NCBI GenBank assembly: GCA_900552545.1
Contig: USAL01000002.1
Span: forward strand, 1-53,668
Source of the DNA: an uncultured Sutterella sp.
GTDB lineage: Bacteria > Pseudomonadota > Gammaproteobacteria > Burkholderiales > Burkholderiaceae_F
DNA: 53,668 nucleotides
Reading direction: 5' to 3'
In this document: positions 48,911-53,668 of the stretch, in pieces
Layout of the letters: every line of letters begins with the position of its first letter
How positions within the stretch are numbered: the first letter of the stretch is position 1
Notes under the pieces: generated by a model
What the model saw: the letters and a program-made list of their open reading frames with translations, nothing else
Databases searched by the model: none
Told to the model about the DNA's origin: nothing
Program-made: the position numbers and the translations under genes

Positions 48911-48947
48911 TTGACAGAGTTCGGGGGCGTAGGTATACTGCGCCCCC
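48911..48947 (+). promoter_or_regulatory. S10-operon promoter with -10 inside an inverted repeat
   Basis: TTGACA (48911-48916), a 17-base spacer and TATACT (48934-48939), followed by the GC-rich discriminator GCGCCCCC typical of growth-rate- and ppGpp-controlled promoters. GGGGGCG (48923-48929) and CGCCCCC (48941-48947) form a perfect inverted repeat around the -10. Confidence 0.9.
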
Positions 48948-48986
48948 TAGTTCTTTTTTGTTCTTTTCTTCAGGAAAATCAAGGAA

Positions 48987-49295
48987 ATGCAGTCCCAGCG
49001 CATTCGCATTCGCCTCAAGGCGTTTGACTACAAGCTGATCGACCAGTCGGCTCTCGAAATCGTCGACACCGCCAAGCGCACCGGCGCTGTTGTTCGCGGT
49101 CCCGTTCCGCTTCCCACCCGCATCCAGCGTTTCGACATCCTGCGTTCGCCGCACGTCAACAAGACCAGCCGCGACCAGCTCGAGATTCGCACCCATCAGC
49201 GCCTGATGGACATCATCGACCCGACCGACAAGACGGTCGACGCTCTGATGAAGCTTGACCTCCCCGCCGGCGTGGACGTCAAGATCAAGGTATAG
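48987..49295 (+). CDS. rpsJ: 30S ribosomal protein S10
   Basis: S10 (102 aa) is a 30S head protein, also NusE in antitermination with NusB. It has RIRIRLKAFDYKLIDQSA, VVRGPVPLPTRIQRFDILRS and THQRLMDIIDPTDKTVDAL. AAGGAA precedes the ATG. A 207-base gap follows before rplC, holding an imperfect CAAAGG/CCTTTTG hairpin around 49348-49376. Confidence 0.99.
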   Translation: MQSQRIRIRLKAFDYKLIDQSALEIVDTAKRTGAVVRGPVPLPTRIQRFDILRSPHVNKTSRDQLEIRTHQRLMDIIDPTDKTVDALMKLDLPAGVDVKIKV

Positions 49296-49502
49296 CAAGC
49301 GAAAAGTTTTTGAGCGTTCGCCAACTTCCCAAAGTTCGTTAAAGGAACAAAGGGGCGGGGGCGGGCGCCTTTTGTGTCGCTTCTGGCATCCCAAAGCACT
49401 CGATCGGTGTTGCGGACGTCCATGAAATAGTCCGAACCTCCCGTCGTGAAGCGATTTTTTTAAATACGGTCCCGGCCAATCGTAGCCGGGGTGGAGATAT
49501 AA

Positions 49503-50147
49503 ATGAGTGATAAGCTCGGCTTAGTCGGCCGCAAAGTCGGCATGACGCGCATCTTCCAGGACGACGGCGTGTCCGTTCCTGTGACGGTGATCGACGTGTC
49601 CGGCAACCGCGTCATGGCGGTGAAGACGGTTGAAACCGACGGCTATAACGCAATCCAGGTCGCGTTCGGCTCGAAGAAGCCCTCGCGCGTCAACAAGGCG
49701 CTTGCCGGCCAGTTTTCGAAGGCTGGCGTTGAAGCTGCCGCTACGTTGAAAGAGTTCCATATCGATGCTGACAAGGCTGCCGAATACAAGCCCGGCACCG
49801 TGCTCGGCGCCGACATGTTCACGGCCGGCCAGCTGGTCGACGTGACCGGCACCACCATCGGTAAGGGTTTTGCCGGCGCCATCAAGCGCCACCACTTCAA
49901 GTCCAACCGCGCTACGCACGGTAACTCCGTGACGACTCGCGCTCCCGGCTCTATTGGTAACCGCCAGGACCCGGGCCGCGTGTTCCCCGGCAAGCGCATG
50001 GCCGGCCATCTCGGTGCCGCCCAGCGCACGACGCAGAATCTCGTGGTTGCGCGTGTCGACGCTGAACGTGGTCTTCTGCTCGTCCGTGGTGCCGTTCCGG
50101 GCTCCAAGGGCGGTGAAGTTATCGTCCGCGCGGCAGTCAAGGCCTAA
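49503..50147 (+). CDS. rplC: 50S ribosomal protein L3
   Basis: L3 (214 aa) is an early assembly protein near the peptidyl-transferase centre. It begins LGLVGRKVGMTRIFQDDG and includes GKGFAGAIKRHHFKSNRATHG and the loop GSIGNRQDPGRVFPGKRMAGH. Preceded by GGGGTGGAGATATAA. Confidence 0.99.
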   Translation: MSDKLGLVGRKVGMTRIFQDDGVSVPVTVIDVSGNRVMAVKTVETDGYNAIQVAFGSKKPSRVNKALAGQFSKAGVEAAATLKEFHIDADKAAEYKPGTVLGADMFTAGQLVDVTGTTIGKGFAGAIKRHHFKSNRATHGNSVTTRAPGSIGNRQDPGRVFPGKRMAGHLGAAQRTTQNLVVARVDAERGLLLVRGAVPGSKGGEVIVRAAVKA

Positions 50148-50159
50148 TAGGAGCGATCA

Positions 50160-50780
50160 ATGGAACTCAATGTACTCAATGAACAGGGCCAGGAGACGGG
50201 CAAGCAGGCCGCGTCCGATGCCGTGTTCGGCCGCGAATACAACGAAGCGCTGGTGCACCAGCTCGTGGTTGCCTACCAGGCCAATGCCCGTCAGGGCACG
50301 CGTGCTCAGCTGAGCCGTGAATTCGTGCGTCACTCGACCAAGAAGCCCTGGCGTCAGAAGGGCACCGGTCGCGCCCGCAGTGGCATGACCTCTTCTCCGT
50401 TGTGGCGTGGAGGCGGTCGCGCCTTCCCGAATTCTCCCGAGGAGAATTTCAGCCACAAGATGAACAAGAAGGCTTATCGCGCTGCGATGGCGACGATCTT
50501 CTCGAAGCTCGTTGCCGACGGCCGTCTGATGGTGGTTGATTCCATCGGTGCCGACAGCCCGAAGACCAAGGAATTCGCCGCCAAGCTCAAGACCCTCGGC
50601 CTTGACCACGTGATGATCATCACCGAAACGGTTGATGACAACCTTTTCCTGGCTTCCCGCAACCTGAAGAACGTTCTCGTTGTGGAGCCGCGTTACGCCG
50701 ATCCGCTTTCGCTGATCTTCTACCACCAGGTGGTCGTCACGAAGGCTGCGGTTGCCAAGCTCGAGGAGATGCTGGGATGA
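50160..50780 (+). CDS. rplD: 50S ribosomal protein L4
   Basis: L4 (206 aa) lines the exit tunnel and in E. coli also represses the S10 operon. It has the tunnel loop region TKKPWRQKGTGRARSGMTSS and PLWRGGGRAFPNSPEENF. A TAGGAG site precedes the ATG. Its stop overlaps the rplW start (ATGA). Confidence 0.99.
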   Translation: MELNVLNEQGQETGKQAASDAVFGREYNEALVHQLVVAYQANARQGTRAQLSREFVRHSTKKPWRQKGTGRARSGMTSSPLWRGGGRAFPNSPEENFSHKMNKKAYRAAMATIFSKLVADGRLMVVDSIGADSPKTKEFAAKLKTLGLDHVMIITETVDDNLFLASRNLKNVLVVEPRYADPLSLIFYHQVVVTKAAVAKLEEMLG

Positions 50781-51076
50781 ACCAAGAACGTCTGTTAAAG
50801 GTCCTCGTTGGCCCGATCATCTCGGAAAAGGCCACGTTCATTGCCGAAAAGGCTCGTCAGTACGCTTTCGTTGTGGTTCCCGATGCGACGAAGACGGAAG
50901 TCAAGGCCGCTGTTGAACACTGCTTCAAGGTGCAGGTGACCAGCGTTCAGATTCTGACCATTAAGGGCAAGAAGAAGCGTTTCGGCCGTTACATGGGCGC
51001 CCGCAGCAACGTGCGCAAGGCCTACGTGACCCTCAAGGAAGGTCAGGATATTAACTTCTTGGATGAGGTGAAGTAA
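50777..51076 (+). CDS. rplW: 50S ribosomal protein L23
   Basis: L23 (99 aa) lies at the tunnel exit and docks trigger factor and SRP. Typical segments are VLVGPIISEKATFIAEKAR and the loop IKGKKKRFGRYMGARSNVRK. It overlaps rplD by four bases and rplB by one base. Confidence 0.99.
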   Translation: MNQERLLKVLVGPIISEKATFIAEKARQYAFVVVPDATKTEVKAAVEHCFKVQVTSVQILTIKGKKKRFGRYMGARSNVRKAYVTLKEGQDINFLDEVK

Positions 51077-51903
51077 TGGCTCTCGTCAAACTTAAGCCGA
51101 CCTCGCCCGGCCGCCGTCATGCGGTCAAGGTCGTTACTCCCGGTCTGCATAAGGGAAAGCCCTTTGCTGCTCTGACCGAGAAGAAGAATCGTGGTTCCGG
51201 CCGCAACAGCAACGGCCACATTACCTGCCGTCACAAGGGCGGCGGTTCCAAGCGCGCCTATCGTCTGATCGACTTCCTGCGTGACAAGGACGGCATCGCC
51301 GCCCGCGTCGAGCGCATCGAATACGATCCGAACCGCTCCGCGCACATCGCTCTCGTGCTCTACGCCGACGGCGAACGTCGCTACATCATCTGCCCGAAGG
51401 GCCTGAAGGTTGGCGATACGATCATGAGCGGCCAGGAAGCCCCGATCAAGGTGGGCAACGCGCTCCCGCTGCGCAACATCCCGGTTGGCTCGACGATTCA
51501 CTGCATCGAGATGCTCCCGGGCAAGGGTGCCCAGCTCGTCCGTTCGGCCGGTGCGTTCGCCCAGCTGATCGCTCGCGAAGGCGCTTACGCTCAGGTCCGC
51601 ATGCGTTCCGGTGAAGTCCGCCGCATTCTCATCGAATGCCGCGCCACCATCGGCACCGTGGGCAATGAAGAAAACAGCCTGCGTGAACTCGGCAAGGCCG
51701 GCGCCACCCGTTGGCGCGGCATCCGTCCGACCGTTCGCGGTAAGGTCATGAACCCGGTTGATCACCCGCACGGCGGCGGCGAAGGCCGCACCGGTACGGG
51801 CCGCGCGCCTGTCACGCCGTGGGGCCAGCTCACCAAGGGCTACCGCACTCGCAACTCCAAGCGCACCGACGGCATGATCGTCTCGCGCCGCTATGACAAG
51901 TAA
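51076..51903 (+). CDS. rplB: 50S ribosomal protein L2
   Basis: L2 (275 aa) supports the peptidyl-transferase centre. It begins MALVKLKPTSPGRRHAVKV, has NSNGHITCRHKGGGSKRAYR and the conserved VMNPVDHPHGGGEGRTGTG with the near-catalytic His. The last base of the rplW stop is the first of its ATG. Confidence 0.99.
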   Translation: MALVKLKPTSPGRRHAVKVVTPGLHKGKPFAALTEKKNRGSGRNSNGHITCRHKGGGSKRAYRLIDFLRDKDGIAARVERIEYDPNRSAHIALVLYADGERRYIICPKGLKVGDTIMSGQEAPIKVGNALPLRNIPVGSTIHCIEMLPGKGAQLVRSAGAFAQLIAREGAYAQVRMRSGEVRRILIECRATIGTVGNEENSLRELGKAGATRWRGIRPTVRGKVMNPVDHPHGGGEGRTGTGRAPVTPWGQLTKGYRTRNSKRTDGMIVSRRYDK

Positions 51904-51915
51904 GGGGGCTCGTAA

Positions 51916-52197
51916 ATGTCTCGTTCGTTAAAGAAAGGGCCCTTTGTTGACGGGTCCCTCATGAAGAAGGTTGAAGCCGCCCAGGCGAGCCGCGACAAGC
52001 GTCCGCTGAAGACCTGGTCGCGCCGCTCGACCATTGTTCCGGAGTTCATCGGCCTGACGATCGCCGTTCACAACGGCCGCCAGCACGTTCCGGTGTACAT
52101 CAATGAAAACATGGTCGGCCACAAGCTCGGCGAATTCGCTCTGACCCGTACGTTCCACGGTCATGCGTCCACCGACAGCAAGAAGGTCAAGGGGTAA
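51916..52197 (+). CDS. rpsS: 30S ribosomal protein S19
   Basis: S19 (93 aa) has the family start MSRSLKKGPFVDGSLMKKV, then TWSRRSTIVPEFIGLTIAVHNG and HKLGEFALTRTFHGH. AAGGGGG precedes the ATG. Confidence 0.99.
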   Translation: MSRSLKKGPFVDGSLMKKVEAAQASRDKRPLKTWSRRSTIVPEFIGLTIAVHNGRQHVPVYINENMVGHKLGEFALTRTFHGHASTDSKKVKG

Positions 52198-52201
52198 TTA
52201 A

Positions 52202-52534
52202 ATGGAAACTACTGCAATCGTTCGTGGCGTTCGCCTCTCGGCTCAGAAGGGCCGTCTGGTCGCCGACCTGGTTCGCGGTAAGCCCGTGGACAAGGCCCTC
52301 AACATTCTGAAGTACACGCAGAAGCGCGCTGCCGGAATCATCCTCAAGGCGCTTGAATCTGCCATCGCCAATGCCGAGCACAACGACGGTGCCGACATCG
52401 ACGAGTTGTACGTTACCAAGATCTACGTGGAAAAGGCCACCACGCTGCGCCGCTTCGGTGCTCGCGCCAAGGGCCGTGGTACGCGTATTTGCAAGCAGAC
52501 GGCTCACATCTTCGTGACCGTCGGCGACAAGTAA
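52202..52534 (+). CDS. rplV: 50S ribosomal protein L22
   Basis: L22 (110 aa) contributes the long tunnel hairpin, here EKATTLRRFGARAKGRGTR. It begins METTAIVRGVRLSAQKGR and ends THIFVTVGDK in style. It starts four bases after the rpsS stop. Confidence 0.99.
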   Translation: METTAIVRGVRLSAQKGRLVADLVRGKPVDKALNILKYTQKRAAGIILKALESAIANAEHNDGADIDELYVTKIYVEKATTLRRFGARAKGRGTRICKQTAHIFVTVGDK

Positions 52535-52548
52535 AAGGAAGGTGGACC

Positions 52549-53529
52549 ATGGGTCAGAAAATTAATCCTACCGGCTTTCGCCTGCCTGTTACGCGCAACT
52601 GGACGTCGCGCTGGTATGCCAATGGCCGCGATTTCTCCCGTACGCTCGGCGAAGACCTCCGCGTGCGTGAGTTCCTGAAGAAGAAGCTCAAGAATGCTAG
52701 CGTCTCGCGCATTCTCATTGAACGTCCGGCCAACAATGCCCGCATCACGATCTACACGGCTCGTCCGGGCGTCGTGATCGGCAAGCAGGGCGCCGACATC
52801 GAAATGCTCAAGACCGAAGTTCAGAAGATGGTCGGTGTGCCCGTGCACATCAACATCGAAGAAGTTCGTCGTCCCGACCTCGATGCTCAGCTCATCGCCG
52901 ACAACATCACCCAGCAGCTCGAAAAGCGCGTGATGTTCCGCCGCGCCATGAAGCGCTCGATGCAGAACGCCATGCGTCTCGGTGCCCAGGGCATCAAGAT
53001 CATGAGCTCCGGCCGTCTGAACGGTGCTGAAATCGCTCGCTGCGAGTGGTACCGTGAAGGTCGCGTGCCGCTTCACACGCTGCGCGCCGACATCGACTAC
53101 GGTTTCTCTGAGGCCTACACCACCTACGGCGTCATCGGCGTCAAGGTCTGGGTGTACAAGGGAGACAGACTCGGCCGCGAAGACGCCGCTGAGGCTGCTG
53201 TTCCGGCCGAACGCGAGGATCGCCGCCGTCCGGCTCGCCGCTCCCGTCGTGGAGAGGGCGCCGATGGTGAACGCGCCTCCCGTCGTCCCCGCCGCAACGC
53301 TGCTGCTGCAGCGCCTGCCGCTTGGTGTGCAGAGTCTCCAGAACGGCTTTCCGTTCCCGGATCTCAGCGGCGGCCTGATCGATATTGGCCTGATAGCTCT
53401 CCAGCGTTTTTTCCTTCTGCACCCGGTCCCCGGACAACTCCGCACACAGCCTGCGCAGGTCCGCTCCCCGGGCGGCTGTTGCCTCCCGCTCAGCGGCAAG
53501 GGCCGCCAGTTCGGACTTACGGGCACTGA
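52549..53529 (+). CDS. rpsC: 30S ribosomal protein S3 with an abnormal 3' end
   Basis: S3 lines the mRNA entry and has helicase activity. The authentic part begins MGQKINPTGFRLPVTRNW, has the KH-domain region ARPGVVIGKQGADIEML and continues through GVIGVKVWVYKGDRLGRED and a basic Arg/Glu tail to about RRPRRNAAAAAPA (near 53310). From there the frame reads about 70 residues rich in Pro, Ser and Arg (AWCAESPERLSVPGSQRR onward) that are not S3-like and end at a chance stop. Total 326 aa against about 230-280 in the family. The opposite strand of this tail carries a separate coiled-coil coding sequence, so the join is probably a contig chimera or an insertion. rplP, rpmC and rpsQ, expected next, are absent. 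Confidence 0.9.
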   Translation: MGQKINPTGFRLPVTRNWTSRWYANGRDFSRTLGEDLRVREFLKKKLKNASVSRILIERPANNARITIYTARPGVVIGKQGADIEMLKTEVQKMVGVPVHINIEEVRRPDLDAQLIADNITQQLEKRVMFRRAMKRSMQNAMRLGAQGIKIMSSGRLNGAEIARCEWYREGRVPLHTLRADIDYGFSEAYTTYGVIGVKVWVYKGDRLGREDAAEAAVPAEREDRRRPARRSRRGEGADGERASRRPRRNAAAAAPAAWCAESPERLSVPGSQRRPDRYWPDSSPAFFPSAPGPRTTPHTACAGPLPGRLLPPAQRQGPPVRTYGH

Positions 53530-53611
53530 TCTCCTCCGCCAGTTCTCCAGACTTTGCCAGAAGCTCCAGTACCATCAGTCCGGCCAGTCTCGGCTGTCCG
53601 TTCATACACAT
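53308..53611 (-). CDS. Partial coiled-coil protein from apparently foreign DNA
   Basis: On the minus strand a protein starts at 53611 (or at the ATG two codons on, MNGQPRLAGLMVLELLAKSG) and runs about 100 residues of charged coiled coil, for example ELAEEISARKSELAALAAER and TLESYQANIDQAAAEIRERK, up to KRQALQQQ. Beyond that the frame enters the antisense of rpsC and loses its character. Codons such as CGG, GGA and CTG differ from the CGC/GGC/CTC style of the neighbouring ribosomal genes, and the upstream stretch is A/G-rich like that of Firmicutes. No family is recognised. It is truncated by the join. Confidence 0.55.
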
Positions 53612-53668
53612 ATACGCTCTTCTTGTGTTTTTCTCTTTTTCTTTTCCACACAATACTGCAAAAACAGA

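Noticed and set aside
53141..53653. The whole 170-codon minus-strand frame at the window end as one gene
   Set aside because: Its C-terminal third is the antisense of conserved S3 sequence. Only the part beyond the join (about 53308-53611) looks like a protein.

Overview
The window looks like the chromosome of a gut betaproteobacterium, most likely family Sutterellaceae (Burkholderiales). This is an inference from gene content and protein style, not from a search. The signs are a high-GC genome with C/G-ending codons, a tRNA-tuf-secE-nusG-rplKAJL-rpoBC block, a cyd operon that includes cydP, cydX and ybgE, a Tat-exported Mo reductase of the TMAO/DMSO type paired with its own cytochrome c, and a FadL-type porin.

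Layout. (1) 0.1-3.4 kb, minus strand: a QseB/QseC-like two-component pair whose kinase carries an in-frame TGA, followed by an M20 metallopeptidase. (2) 3.9-11.7 kb, plus strand: an exported SGNH-type protein, polyphosphate kinase with a long Lys/Ala-rich N-terminal extension, a small membrane protein, a FadL-type porin, an AEC-family permease and YaeQ. (3) 11.7-15.7 kb, minus strand: cydP-cydA-cydB-cydX-ybgE-truncated haemoglobin, a cytochrome bd oxidase operon with a globin at its end. (4) 15.8-18.3 kb, plus strand: a divergent, degenerate NtrC-type regulator with a cysteine-rich PAS-like N-terminus, translationally coupled to an alpha/beta hydrolase. Two CAAATTTG-centred palindromes lie between it and cydP. 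(5) 19.8-34.5 kb, plus strand: tRNA-Tyr, tRNA-Gly, tRNA-Thr, tuf1, tRNA-Trp, secE, nusG, rplK, rplA, rplJ, rplL, rpoB, rpoC, closed by a strong terminator. (6) 34.6-43.9 kb: about 10 kb of non-ribosomal genes (two exported proteins, cytochrome c plus Mo reductase, a SAH-hydrolase-like protein plus an amidohydrolase, a sodium/solute symporter) lying between rpoC and rpsL. (7) 44.2-53.3 kb, plus strand: rpsL, rpsG, fusA, tuf2, rpsJ, rplC, rplD, rplW, rplB, rpsS, rplV, rpsC. (8) From about 53.31 kb to the end the sequence changes character inside the 3' end of rpsC. The last ~360 bases appear to belong to another genome (contig-end chimera) or to an insertion.

How the parts fit. The core of the window is the translation and transcription machinery. 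Near-consensus sigma-70 promoters stand before tRNA-Tyr, rplK, rpoB, rpsL and rpsJ. The rpoB and rpsJ promoters have their -10 hexamers enclosed in perfect inverted repeats. The two tuf genes are identical from codon 7 to the stop as far as could be read, which suggests gene conversion. The respiratory genes fit a microaerobic or anaerobic lifestyle: high-affinity quinol oxidase plus globin for trace oxygen or NO, and a periplasmic S- or N-oxide-type reductase for anaerobic respiration. No CRISPR array, rRNA operon or insertion sequence was seen.
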